Below, in pieces: positions 36,040-47,790 of a stretch of DNA of 64,000 nt. The notes below the pieces were generated by a model. The model had not been told where the DNA came from. It saw nothing but the letters and a program-made list of their open reading frames with translations, and searched no databases. The position numbers were made by a program, and so were the translations under genes. The DNA comes from Saururus chinensis (taxonomy: Eukaryota > Streptophyta > Magnoliopsida > Piperales > Saururaceae): positions 45,379,351-45,443,350 of the forward strand of contig CP141140.1 in assembly GCA_035235625.1 (NCBI GenBank), written 5' to 3'. Each line of letters starts with the position of its first letter. Within the stretch, counting starts at the first letter, position 1.

Positions 36040-36465
36040 CCTTCTCTTTTCTCCTCTCCCCTCTCTCTCTTTTCTCTCCACCTCTCTCCTCCCCTTCTCT
36101 CTTTTTTTCTCTACTCCCTCTCTATTTTATTATATATTATATTTTTAAATTAATAAAAAAAGTTAAAAAAATATATTAGCAACGTATAGAAAAATGCATC
36201 GCAACTACATTGGTAATGGTGACACATATACATATGTGTCGCTATTACCTTTTGTAATGCGTCGTTAATATATATTTTTTTATTTTTATATTAATTTTAA
36301 ATATAATATATAATAAAAAATTCCCAAAAAATCAAAATTAAATTCTCCCCCTCTCCTCTCCTCTCTTCTCTCTCTTCTCCTCTCACCCTCCCTATCTCTT
36401 CTCTCACTCCTCCCTCTCACTCCTCTCTAGTCCTCTCTCTCCTCTCTCTCACTCTATCTCTGAGG
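36040..36465. repeat. Pyrimidine tracts flanking a large imperfect inverted repeat
   Basis: CT-rich runs at about 36040-36125 and 36345-36465 bracket an inverted repeat at 36127-36316. Its left arm (36127-36229) and right arm (36232-36316) are separated by two bases. The central 9+9 bases (36221-36240) are perfectly complementary, and outer parts align with gaps. Motifs such as TGTCGCTATTA and GCGTCGTTAATA within the arms resemble the subterminal repeats of the neighbouring CACTA-type end. The structure could be a foldback MITE or a displaced part of that element. Confidence 0.6.
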
Positions 36466-36589
36466 AGGAGTTGGGACAAAATATGGAAATTTTATTTATT
36501 TATTATATATGATAATAATAAATATTAAACAAAATATGTTATATTTGCAAAGTTTTTTAAATTTTTTAAAATAAAATAAACAAACAATT

Positions 36590-36958
36590 AGGTACAATTT
36601 TGACAAAGCGTCTCAAATAGTAATATTATTAGCGATATTTTTAAAAAAGTGTCTCTAATAGTCTTAAATATTTTTTAATAAATGATTTTATTTTATTTGT
36701 GATGGATTTTTTAAGCATCCCTAATAGTATAAATATTAACAACCCTTTAATAAAATCATTGCTATTAGTAATAATATTTGCGTAGCTTTTTTAAAAGCAA
36801 CAAATAATTCTAATTTTTTTATTTTTTAAAAAATTTATAACTATTAGTGATGCTTTTTAAAAAGCATCACAAATAGGGGTATAATGAGCGTCACTAATAG
36901 TTGTACTATTTTCAATGCTTAGTAAAAAGTGTCGCTAATAGTCCTTTTTGTTGTAGTG
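36590..36958 (-). mobile_element. CACTA-type transposon end with subterminal repeats
   Basis: On the minus strand the sequence starts CACTACAACAAAAAGGAC at 36958, typical of plant CACTA (En/Spm) terminal repeats. About eight degenerate copies of a GCGWYNCTAATAG-like motif follow in both orientations. They include a perfect 24-bp palindrome at 36848-36871 (GTGATGCTTTTT and its complement) and paired AAAGCATCAC-type arms. Such dense subterminal arrays bind the transposase in this superfamily. No opposite terminus or transposase was found, so this is one end of a fragment or of a deletion derivative. Confidence 0.6.
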
Positions 36959-36979
36959 TTTTGTGTGTAAAATAAAGCT

Positions 36980-39790
36980 CCGACTAGTGAATGGAGGCTT
37001 CAGTGCAAAAAAGGCCGGTCCTGAAGTGTTTAATAGAATTTAGATACATTTAGGAGTGGCTTGGCGCGTGTGGTGGAGTTGTGATGCGTGGAAAAGATGG
37101 TTGGCACGTGATGGAAAATAAAAAGTATATAAAGTAAATTGAATTGTGGCAGAAAGCCACACCCACTTTTGTTGCTTCCAATGACGTCCAGAATCACCCA
37201 ACGCATAGGAGAAAACCAAAAGAGTTTTCAAACCCTTCCTCATGCCTTCTCCGTCACCGAACTCAGCCACTTCATGCCGGATTCAGCTCTGTCGGCTGCC
37301 ACAAGTCTAGTGCTACAAATTAGAGTTGTTGTTGGCTCCTCCTTGCTCCTCTCGCAACCTAAATTCTCCTCATTTTCCATTGTTTTGGCCATTTGGAGTG
37401 GGAGAGAACTATTTTGTGTCCACCATGAACCATTTCAAGCCAGCAACAACCTCTCCACCCCACCTCTGGTCAGAGACTTTTTCCCCACACCATCCTTTCC
37501 CCTCTCTGATGATTCCACAGTTCCCCTTTTACACCCAAAAACTATTGTTTGGATAGCAAAAACATGTTGTCCACCAATCATGTGGCCTCGATGGAGGCTA
37601 AGGCTAGCCACCATCACCTTGTTTCTCCTCGTCACCTCCCTACCTTTACCCACACCCCTCTAGCTCTTCTACATGGGTTTTGGCCTCCAGAACGGCCACT
37701 GTCGACCTATGTCCTGGATGCTTGCTTTTGATAGTCCGCCATGACCTTCTGGTGATCGGTTGTGGTTGTAGACATCATACTAGATTTAGGTTTACATAAC
37801 AGTCGTTTTAGGTATAGTGTCCACCCTGACCACCTCTTGTGTGCATCGACAGGAGGCATGGAGATTGACGGGCATTGAATCAATACCAGATCTATCATGG
37901 CATAAACTCTTGGCAAGCCTCTGACAGGGCATCTCTATTTTATAGAAAGCAACACTTTGGTTTGCCGAATTTGTTACCAACACTGCCATAGTTGTGCACC
38001 CCGACATCAGTCATGTGCTTTGAAAGCGAGGTAGGGGGCTTTAAACTTGTATTCCATCATTGCATCTCTTGTATGTTAGAATGCATGCTAGGCCCAAAGT
38101 AAGTACATGCTTAATGACACGTAAGGCTTTGGATATTACATGTAATGGTATGATATAAGCTTATGTGATTGCTAATTAAATGGCATGTTTATCGGCTTGA
38201 CAAATGATGAATTGTACATGTTTTAGGAAGATTTCATTGCATGCTGTCAAGATAATATATATGCATGCCTATTGATCGGTTTATGCATATGTTAGATGTT
38301 CTATAATTGTAAGTTATGTTGGGTTGGATGTGTGTGGATTGACATGCAGAATGGTCGAGGTTTATATTAATACCATTGATATGTGTACGCTTGATGGGTT
38401 AGAGTTAGTTTGGACTAGATCAAGCTTTGATGCAATGAGTAGAAAGCTTGATGGTTCAGTTGGTAGACAGACTTTGTTTTGAGCTTACTAGAAGACTCTA
38501 TGATAATATGTTTTTAGAGGAAATTACACTAGCAATAAGTATTTAATTCAAGCTTGACTGTTAATTAAAACTAAAATGCTAACCTTGCGAGTTTGTGACT
38601 TTAGAGGTTCAATGGATTATGTATCGTGGTTGAGCTAGTCGGTGATTAATTGGCTGAGCATTTCTCATGTCTAACCATGGTGTTTATCTTATGGGATATT
38701 GTCTTGGTGTTGATTTAAACCCAAATTTGTGATGCTCTATTGAGAACTCTGTACACTTTTTTTGCCTAGTGATGACACTATATGATTCTGCCCCTACATG
38801 GCACTGGATGATTCAGCCTGAAGTGGCAATGTATGTTTTCCGACCTTAGTAGACACTGTATGACCCCCTAAGTGTGGGAATTTGCACACTCAAGTAGTAC
38901 CATAGGATTTCTCTTACCTATTTGATCCTATGCCCCAAGAGCATAGGTGTGCCTTGCCTTCAGAAAAGTTCATGGCTCTAGTTACTCCCTAGTGGTTAAG
39001 GTGACTCCCTAGCGGCATTCTATTGATGTTGGAGTTAATTATCTTGATAAAGGCTCTAGCCGTCTATCATAAGTGTAAGTGGTTGAGCAAGACTACAAGT
39101 GTATGTGTTGAGTAAGATTGTAAGTGCATGACTATAAATGTAAGAGTTTGAGTAAGATAGTATGAGTAAGAATATAAGTGTAAGTATATGAGTAGGATTG
39201 TGCGGTAAGATGGGACGTACATGAGTTTGTGAAATGTGTATGAATATGAGCATCATATTTTGTGAGACTATTATTTGTTAATGTTTTACTGCTTCAAGTC
39301 ATGTTTAATGAATGTAGCTACTTATGGACTTATAGAGTTCACTATTTAAAACTCTCTTACTGGGTATTTTATAATGAATATGAAAATACTCATTTTCCCT
39401 CTCTTGAATTTTGAATTTTTGATACTCTACTGACTTCTACGGGCCCCAATATGAGAGCTTCGTAGGTAGGACTAGTGATTTGAGGAGAGGACGTACTTAT
39501 TGATTACAAGTCAAGTTTTGATTATTCATTTTCTTTCATTTAGTTATGACACGACCTAAGGTATTGTTTTGAAAGAGTTGAGAGTTTTTGCATGCATTAT
39601 ATTGGGCGAGTTGAGAGTTTTTGCATGCATTATTTTGGACTTGTATATAGACTATTTACTTTTGTATTGTTATTGAACCTGTACTCAGCTATGTCTGGGA
39701 GATGTATATTTAAGCCCATGGCCATAGTACTCATGATTTTATATGTGTTTATTTGATCTCATGTCTATTAGTTGATGTCATGTGATGATT
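36980..39790 (+). repeat. Gypsy-type LTR remnant, plus orientation (edges approximate)
   Basis: It has a TATA box at 37126-37133 (GTATATAAAG) and a downstream GC-richer leader with many chance open frames. A stepped region at 38760-39010 repeats GACACTRTATGA / CACTGGATGA motifs. An ACTGGGTATTTTATAATGAATATG block near 39358 parallels the Tekay LTR and the minus-strand remnant at 16626-19140. No paired LTR or target duplication was seen. Confidence 0.4.
39065..39215 (+). repeat. Degenerate short tandem repeat
   Basis: Around eight variants of GAGTAAGATTRTAAGTGTAAGT, about 20-24 bp each, follow one another inside the LTR remnant. Confidence 0.6.
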
Positions 39791-40260
39791 TGTAAAAAAA
39801 TTCAGGTTGTGTAGTTTTAAATTGGAGTGAAAAATGTAAAATGTTTTCACCTATTTCTATTTTCATCAATTTTCATAAATTACAATTGTTATATTGCAAA
39901 AACATTTCATGAAATTTATGGAAAATGCTTGGAAAAACCCACACATGACACTAAACAATTTACAACATCACTAAATCAGTCAAAGTGGCTAAAATATGCC
40001 AGAATAATTACTTCCACAAATTGATTCACTAAATTAGAATTTTTTGGTAATTAAAAAAATTCATTAAAAACCAAAGGCAAGGGAATAACAAGTAAAAGAA
40101 AATACAATCATCCTTCCCCACTGTATACAATCCACAAAGGCAAACTCCAAGAGAAACAAAGTTGATAAAACATTCCAAGAATAGGGAGACACAAAGATAA
40201 TCACTCTCCCCAAAAATGAATAAGGAGTAGCTATTCAGAATAACTTGTTTCAAATCGAAC
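39791..40260. other. No recognisable feature
   Basis: Plain AT-rich DNA up to the left LTR of SIRE-type copy A. Small frames on both strands show no domain. Confidence 0.4.
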
Positions 40261-41168
40261 TGTAAAACATACATGTCATATGTAATGTTAATAGGCTAAT
40301 TTTGTTTGTCAAAATTATTTTAGAAACTTTAAGTACATAGTTAATCATAAAAATCTAATTAGATGTAGTTGGAACTGATAGACTTGAAAAATAGGAGCAA
40401 GCATGTTTTTATGTATCAAGATTGAAGACTAATGATTGTTGGTAGCTTAAGAAGTTTATTTAGTACACATTCTCATACAAAAGTTACTTGGAGAAGTTTT
40501 AGAAATGATTTTGGAGGTTTTAAATGGATTTATGATGAAAAGAGTAAAATTATAATTATACAATATTATCGATTAATTGTTGGAGAACATACAAAGAGAA
40601 ATGATTGATTGGTACTTGAATCCACCATTTGTTAAATGATGCCAAGAGTATATCAATCAATGAAGGAGTCATGCCTTAAGAAAACAGTGAGCGATTGATC
40701 ACTATTTGAAATAATCTATCACAAACAGTTTTAGTAGCCCTAAATATGTTTTTCCAAAATAGTTTTCTTTCCTAGTTAAAGTCAAGGAGTTAGTCTGATT
40801 GAGATACCTATATAGAGGCTAAGTTGTGACAAAATTAAAGAGAGAAAAACTTAGAAATATTGGAGAAGAAATGAGAGTCCTTCGCATATTATTTTTCACA
40901 AGAATTCACAAAAGAGCTTCAAGAAATTATTCATGGTGAATTTATGTTGATACAAAGCCCAATTGAGATGATTTCACACATAAATTTTAGAGAAGAGTCA
41001 ACAAAGTTATTTAAGAGTTGAATAATTTCCAGAGGTAAATAAATAAAGAAGGAAGTAGTCTTTGTTTGAGTTGTTAGAAGAAGGCAGCAATGAGCAAAAC
41101 ACAAAGTACAAGGGTTAGAAGCAATATAGTGATCCACTATTGCCATCTTGTTGGATATTAAACTCTCA
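40261..41168 (+). repeat. LTR of SIRE-type copy A
   Basis: It starts TGTAAAACATACATGTC and ends AACTCTCA, with a TATA-like CCTATATAGAGG near 40807 and a GATCAAT-rich upstream half (40560-40730). At 908 bp it is shorter than its relatives. Confidence 0.75.
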
Positions 41169-43394
41169 AGGGGTAGCTGAGGACTTTTATTGAAAATTTG
41201 AGTTTGATTTATGCTATCAATCTATATTTGCATGCTAGTGCATCATAGTTTGCTTAATCTTCCTAGATTTTGATTTCTAGTGTTAGATATCTTGTGCCAT
41301 GGTTTGATCTCTTAATTATGCTTAGTTTACTTGTTTTCTATCATAATTACTTAAAAATTTACTGATTTGTGTTCCCTAGTTTGTTAGTTTGCTTACTCAT
41401 ATATTTCTCCTTACCTTGCATACCTCAATTTTGTTGCTTAGGTGATTTAAGTTTGTTTAATTTTAATGGCCATGTCAAATAATTCAATAAATGAACATGG
41501 TCATTTGGGTAATCCTATGAATCATCCACTATTTTTAATGGTCAAATGGTTTCTTATTCGATGAATAGGATGAGAGCATTTATTCAAGTGCTTGATAGAA
41601 ATTTAATCTTAAAAGATGAGAGTAAATAAGATGCAAATGAAACAAAACTTGCAAATTAAAACAAGAAGGCCCCTCAGTGCTTTGTTTAATGTCGTAGGAA
41701 AGTCACAACATAAGTTAATCTCAAATTGTACATTTGCTAAGATTGCATAAGAAAAACTTGTGAAGTATAATGAGGGTATTGAGGTTTTCCAAAGGGTCAA
41801 AGTTAAAAATGTTTACCCTTGAATTTGAAAACATGATATGATTAAAGATGAAACTACTTTTTAATATTATGCTAAAATATCAGACAATGTTATCACTTGT
41901 GATAAATTAGGGGAGCCCATTCTTGATTCCCAAGTTGTGAGAAAATTGTTAAGGTCCTTCTTCTCTAAATTTAAAATTAAGGTGAGAACAATTAATTAAT
42001 CTAAAAATATAGATACCTTAGACATTAAGGAGCTAGTTGGGAACCTTCAAACATTTTAGATGTAAGAAGAATCTTATGAAAATAAGAAGCAATTGAAAAG
42101 GCAAAGGGAAAATAAACTGCCCTTAAAGCATCTAAGAAAACTTCCAAACAAAATAAAACTTCGAACAACTTCGGAGAATCTGAAGAATATAAGGATGATG
42201 ATTAATTAATGCTTTTAGTTGCTAGTAGTAAGTTAGGTCATTTTGCTATTGATTGTCCTAAAAATAATTATGAAAATTCTTCTAATGATTAGCCTAAGAA
42301 ATGAAAGGGATTTTATAACAGGAGAAAGGGCAAGGTGCTTCAAGCAACTTATTCAGATTAGAGTTCTTTTGATAAAGATGAAATGTGTAACTATACTGCC
42401 TTCCATACAAGTGTGAAGGAAGATAGTTTTGGAAGAAGAGTCTCATGAATACACTTTGCTAGAGGAGAACTCAGAGTTTGACTTTGATTCTGATGAGTAC
42501 AAAGGGTTCCTCTATTAATTTCATAGTTTTTACTAGGAAAACCAAAAACTATGAGAGAGAGTTGAAAAAGAAAGATGATGAATTAGTGTTGTCTTCTCAA
42601 GAGACAAAACAGGTGAGTGGAGTTGAACATGAAACTTGAGAGATAAGCGAGTAACTTTAAGAAAGTCCTTGAGAATGACAAAGAGAAGTCTAGTTCTCTC
42701 AATATATACCTTATATCTACTAAAGAAAAATTAGATGGATTTGAGAGTGGGAAAAAGAAGTTGGAAATCATGTTGAGCATTGGTCAAACCAACAAGATGA
42801 ATTTAGGTTTTAATAATTCCTTGACTACTCCCTTAGCAAAACCTATTATCTTTGTAAATGCTAAAGATAGTGCTAAAAACCGAAAGATAGTGCCCAACCC
42901 ACCTTGGTTAAAAAGGAAAGGAGTGAGGATAGGTTCTAGTATTGTGGGTGTGTGTGGCATATATCATAGTCATTCCTATACTAGAAGAGAGCGGCCAAAG
43001 AATCATCCTTTGAAACTTAGGTCAAAGAAAAAAGAGAAGAATGACAGTATGAGAAGAAGATAAACACAGTATGGGTGAGGAAAAGCATTGAAGGATAAAT
43101 TAGAAAAAACAAGGAATCTCTAAGTAAGGAGATTTAGATTTTTGTCCATGAGTTAATTCTTTCGATCTTTTTAACACACATGTTTTAGTTTTTATCGTAT
43201 TTTGCTTTGTTTTCATGACTTTAATTCATCAGTTTGAATTGAAAATATGATAACAAATAAAAAACATAGTGTAGCTTTAGTAATTGGCCTTGATTTTGTT
43301 TCTAGTTAATTCAGCTCTCAAGACAAAATAAAATTAATTTTTTTTACGCTGAAAAATAACATGATTAGTAGTCAAACATACTTTAATGAGAAGG
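40261..43394 (+). mobile_element. SIRE-type Ty1/copia element, copy A, gag without recognisable pol
   Basis: An LTR (40261-41168) ending ATATTAAACTCTCA is followed by a leader of about 300 bp, a gag region (41466-43063) and a non-coding tail (43064-43394) that aligns with the tail of copy B (62002-62340). Gag features match copy B: a coiled-coil segment with TMLSIGQTN-like ending and a Cys-His knuckle (GVCGIYHSHSYTRRE). The expected protease and integrase never appear. A Tekay-type gag fragment follows directly. The copy is broken in many places. Confidence 0.7.
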
Positions 43395-44350
43395 ATAAAA
43401 CACTTTACATTACTTCAATTTATTTTGTTTTCATACCATGTTAGTTTGATTCTATTTTTTTATAGTGGTATATAACAAATAACATTTGCTAGATAATACA
43501 ATCTCCTTTAGATAGGACGAAAAACAATGTAGGGGTTGAATATGTGCTGAGCATTGAAATGTTTCTAAAAACTTCTTTTGTTAATCTTTGTCTAGATGTC
43601 GCCCTACTAGAGGGGAGGGCAACAATCCAATAGCTTCACCCCCAGATGATAATGCAACCAATGACTCTATGTCATAATGTTTAGATTTAGTGATGCTAAA
43701 GATGATTCAACATCTTAAAGCTCATGGTTATTAGAGAAATAATTCCAATAATTTGGGAGAATGTAGTTATGAACAAAAGAAGAATATGATAGGGTTATTA
43801 AAAAAACTCATTCTAACTTTTACAGGAGAGAATGGCCCAGAAGATGTTGAAAAGTGAACTTTTAAAGTGGAAAGGATCTTCAAGAGATGAAGATCCTGAA
43901 GAATGCAAAAATTTCATTGGCTACTTTCGCCATGACAGGGGAGGCTGCATTCTAGTGGCCAACTGCATAGAGAAATTTCTTTCCAAATAGTAATAAAATT
44001 AATTGGGAAGAATTGGTGAAGTGTTGGACGACAAGTATTTTCCTCCACATGTTCAAGAGTAAGAATGAAAATGAGTTTCTTGATTTCTAGCAAGTTATCA
44101 TGACTAATTAAGCTTCTAAATAATTATCCTGATTGGTGGAAAGTATTTATGCACCTTAATTATAATATTTTTGTAAAGCTTGTTTATAGAACTTAATTCA
44201 ACCGACTAACTATAAATATACTCATCCACACCTTGATATTGCAGGTGTAGCACCAAAGTTGGTAGAGAATGAAGAAAAGCTTATGTAGTTTTCATTATTT
44301 TGGTTTTGGTTAACTTTGTTTATATATGTTGTGACTAATATGGAAAAGAA
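43395..44350 (+). mobile_element. Tekay-type gag and LTR fragment adjoining copy A
   Basis: After an AAACACTTTAC junction, the sequence encodes blocks parallel to the intact-order Tekay gag at 24843: LATFAMTGEAAF, NKINWEELVK and FLHMFK (compare FSMTGEAAFWW and FPPHVQ). It continues into 44180-44350, which matches the TACTGAGTATGAATTTATTCACC...GCAGGTGT step of the Tekay LTR. The fragment is a broken relic. It shares its left edge and order with 49007-50035. Confidence 0.65.
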
Positions 44351-45033
44351 TGATATGTTCTCCTTTTAAATTTTGTATAGAGTTTTTTTCTATATTATTT
44401 AGCCTAGGAAGCCACAATATTACCTGCTTTAGGATGAAACAGCCCTTAGGTTTTAAATAAACCAAATCCCTATATAAATTTTCATAAATGAACGCTGGAT
44501 TAGTACAATGTTGTTCTAGTGGAGAGAATAAGCCAATGTTTTCCACAACGAAAACTATTCAGGGTAAAAAAGGCTTCATTTCAGCGGATCCGATCACCAT
44601 TTAACCACCATAATGAAGAAGATTAGCATTTGCATCTATTACAATGGAGAGGTAGGCAAAGATGGCATGCATGTAGGTTGAAAGGTGCAATTGATGAACA
44701 ATGATCCATTGGTGAGGTTTAGCCAGTTGTAGGTTTGAGTCAAAGAAATACTTGTCGTTAATAGTAATATGACTTTGAAGTATTTGATACCATCTTTGCA
44801 ATCATCCATTCTATATGAATTAGAAGACAATGAAGACTTTCAATCTGTGTTTTCCATTCACTAGAAGGTAAATAAAGAGGTGTTATCATTGGCAATGGTG
44901 ATAATTAATCATCAGTGGAAAGGAACCAGATTATTAATAGAGATAAATCACCGGTGGTATTAGCTCACCACAACTTGAATGACAGATTGCAAATTGTAGT
45001 CAATGATACACAATTCACTTGTGAAATAGTTAG

Positions 45034-45296
45034 GTAATAATGAATTTTACATTACACAATAGTATACTATATCATGTACTCGAACACATGATATTTATAA
45101 TATCACGTAATTAATGATGGAAAATACAAAAGTGAAATACCACAAATTCCTATTAGTGTAGATTCAACAACACAACTTGTATAAATATTGTGTCATTCAT
45201 AACACCATAAAATTTGTAAGTGTGTAAACGAATACTCCATGTTGAGTTATATCGTATATTGATTAACACGTTGATAACCATTGCAGATTGGGAGAA
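45034..45296 (+). other. Intron-like gap 1 in the MULE transposase
   Basis: This AT-rich 263-bp stretch separates two coding-like parts, with a TAG|GTAATA donor-like start and a CCATTGCAG acceptor-like end. It contains no MULE protein similarity. Confidence 0.45.
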
Positions 45297-46077
45297 CCAA
45301 AATATTTTATCTCAACAAATCCATGTCACACATCGTACAACATTCCAATGCCTATAGAACCTGTTATAGAAGTCATTCATGCTGGATTTAAAGAAATGTA
45401 ACCAACAATGGGTTCGATAAGGACTTCATTTGATAACTATGATCCCCATATAGCCCAGGAAATTATGAAGGCCAAGAATTTGAAAAAGTATGGGGTGATG
45501 ACCAATGGAACAAGAATGACATAACTGACATGGAAAGTATGTCTGACTATGAAGAATTAGGACATTGGGAGGTACCCAGTAATATTGATGTTGAGACCGA
45601 GGAATAGTAGGAGACAATCGATGATCTAAACTTGTTGGTAAGGGTGAGGCAAGGCAATGACTTGTAGTTTGCAAGCAAAGGAATTCCAAAATCTACTCCA
45701 ATTGTGTGCACATTTCCTAAGCCTGGTACATTTCAAGAGCTTTTTGATTAACCTTGCAATAAAGGTGAATTTCACATATCGGGTTGTAAATGAGAACAAG
45801 AATACATATGCTACAAAGTGCTCTGACCAGTCTTGCAAGTGGTACAGAAGGGCTTTAAACATATGAGATCATGTGATGGTGATAGGGTTAGTGTCCGACC
45901 ATTCATGTGGAATGCAGAGGAAGTCAATTGGCCATCATTTAGCAATGCACATTTGGATTGCGAGAAAATGTTATGGATTGTTTAAAGATTCAATAGACAT
46001 TACACCAAACAACATAGCAAGATATATTTTGAAGCACTGGGGTATAACTATCTACTGGAAGAAATGTTGGCGTGCAG

Positions 46078-46338
46078 GTAAAGAAAAATTATGATGTTTA
46101 CATAGTAAAAAATGTGACTTTTGAAGATGTCCTGCTATCTGCTACACGAGGCATAAATAGTCGCATTTTTTTAAAACATGATTTATTTACCTATCATGTT
46201 ACCATGAACCCATTGATTATGAATTCCAGCTTTATGAAAAACATGGCAAGTAAGCTTTTCGTGTTCTTAGGAACACGACTTTTTAACTTGTCGTATAATG
46301 TTTTTAAATATTAACTACTTATAATCCGGTTGGGCAAG
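46078..46338 (+). other. Intron-like gap 2 (or small insertion) in the MULE transposase
   Basis: A strong donor-like CAG|GTAAAG at 46078 and an acceptor-like GGGCAAG at 46338 bound 261 bp with no MULE similarity. The protein pattern resumes at once (ASKALCDLINGD) but one base out of frame. The flanks GCAGGTAAAG and GCAAGTAAAG (46074-46083, 46334-46343) match at 9 of 10 bases, so a small inserted element with a target duplication is the alternative. A perfect 8-bp-arm hairpin, TCGTGTTC-TTAG-GAACACGA, lies at 46259-46278. Confidence 0.4.
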
Positions 46339-46690
46339 TAAAGCACTATGTGATTTAATCAATGGAGACCTAGGCGAATCCTATCGCATACTTCCTGCAT
46401 ATGAAATTATGATAGAAAGGATTAATCTTAAGAGTGTAGTAGTTCCAATCAGATCATGTGATATTCTTATACCTATATGGGGATATGATTTTAAAAGAGT
46501 ATTTTGGATATTTGGACTAGTTGCAAGAGCTTTTAGAATAACATTGAGGTCATTGCTAACCATAGATGTGACTTTCTTGAAGGGAAATTATTCCAGATAG
46601 ATATTGAAAGGAACTGCATTAGACAAGAATAATAATATGCTATACATTGCATTTGCAGTTGTCAAGTTTAGTGGCCTGCTCCATGTTTGT

Positions 46691-47790
46691 TAGCAGTTGG
46701 GTAAACCCGAGTTAACTCCTAAACCTTAGACTACATGGAGGAGAACTTGGAGACCATATAGAAGTGTGCTAAAAACACCATACCTACGTTAGTAAAACAA
46801 TCCCATTAATAGTGATACTATATCATGTATGTCGAGTCAGGGATAACACACTTATTAAACTAATCATGTCATTGCTTACACGAAATACTCACATCATGTA
46901 ATTGAAGATACTCAATACATTAATTTATTGTTTTATACACAACATGCTAATATAACTAGCCTGTGATCAATAACATGAAAATCAAATTAGTGTTTTATCT
47001 AAACTATGCTAATTACATTAGCGTGTTATTGATACGACAATATACCTAAAATGCTAACATGTTGTTGTGTTATTTATTCTATGCTAATATAAGTAATCAT
47101 GTTAACAATACTAAATTTACTTGTAGCAAGAATGAAGCCCAGATGAGAGTATTGGCTATAGTAGAGCTCTCATCCTCTTTGCTCTTGATGTTGTGGTGGG
47201 CAGATGATATGTTGTGACAAAACATATCATGAATTACTATGTCATTGAGGATGTTACACAAAGATGGGGAGACAAATTCGTTGGTTTGTGTGAATAATAC
47301 AAGGGACCCATGTTCACAATGGCCAAGCTAACAATGGGTCATGACCAAAAACAAAGAGTCGCATTGATTCGCATTATGTAACTAATGTTCAAATACAAGC
47401 TAAGTTCATATATTGTGTTATCATTAGCATGATAGGATGCCTTCTCATACACGATAGCACAACATTTCCATATCATTTATCGCATATCGCACTATTGATA
47501 ACACGATATATATGCCTCCCATACATGATAGCACGACTTCTCAATGTCGTATATCATATATTATATTATCGATAACATGATATCATTTGTATCATATTTC
47601 CATGTCATTTATGAGTTACTCTATTGCACACAAGCTCCTTGGCACCTAGCTTATAAATTGATGAGTTTTAAATATATATATATATTTATTTATTTTTAAA
47701 TTAGACAAGATATCACAATTAGTATCGAGGCCAAGGTTTTACTCTCTACAAATGAGAAAAATAATAATATTGTAGCTATGTTATAAAAAC
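46691..47790. other. AT-rich DNA with recurrent CATGATAT/ATCGATAACA motifs
   Basis: Short motifs such as GATAACATGATAT, GATAACACGATATAT and GTGTTATTGATACG recur at 46790-47100 and 47420-47620. They resemble decayed palindromic repeats. A short coding-like patch at 47130-47380 (KHIMNYYVIEDVTQRWG) is unidentified and may belong to the MULE. Confidence 0.35.

Larger units (their letters stand above)
44613..46690 (+). pseudogene. Mutator-like (MULE) transposase remnant with intron-like gaps
   Basis: A possible start at 44613 gives KISICIYYNGEVGKDG, like the N-terminal block of plant MULE transposases. The acidic linker follows at 45420-45620. The MuDR DNA-binding region at 45690-46077 shows VNFTYRVVNENKNTYATKC...CKWY and YILKHWGITIYWKKCWRA. 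The catalytic domain begins at 46339 with GESYRILPAYEIM, FKRVFWIFGLVARAFR and TIDVTFLKGNY, whose Asp (codon 46565-46567) is the expected first acidic residue. The remaining catalytic and zinc-finger parts are not recognisable. Frames are shifted and stopped several times, so it is inactive. It would have encoded the nuclear transposase of a MULE DNA transposon. No terminal inverted repeats were located. Confidence 0.75.

Noticed and set aside
37139-37663. 174-codon plus-strand frame with a hydrophobic C-terminus
   Set aside because: It lies just downstream of a TATA box in an LTR-like remnant, overlaps several other chance frames on both strands, and shows no domain. GC-richer LTR leaders often give such frames.
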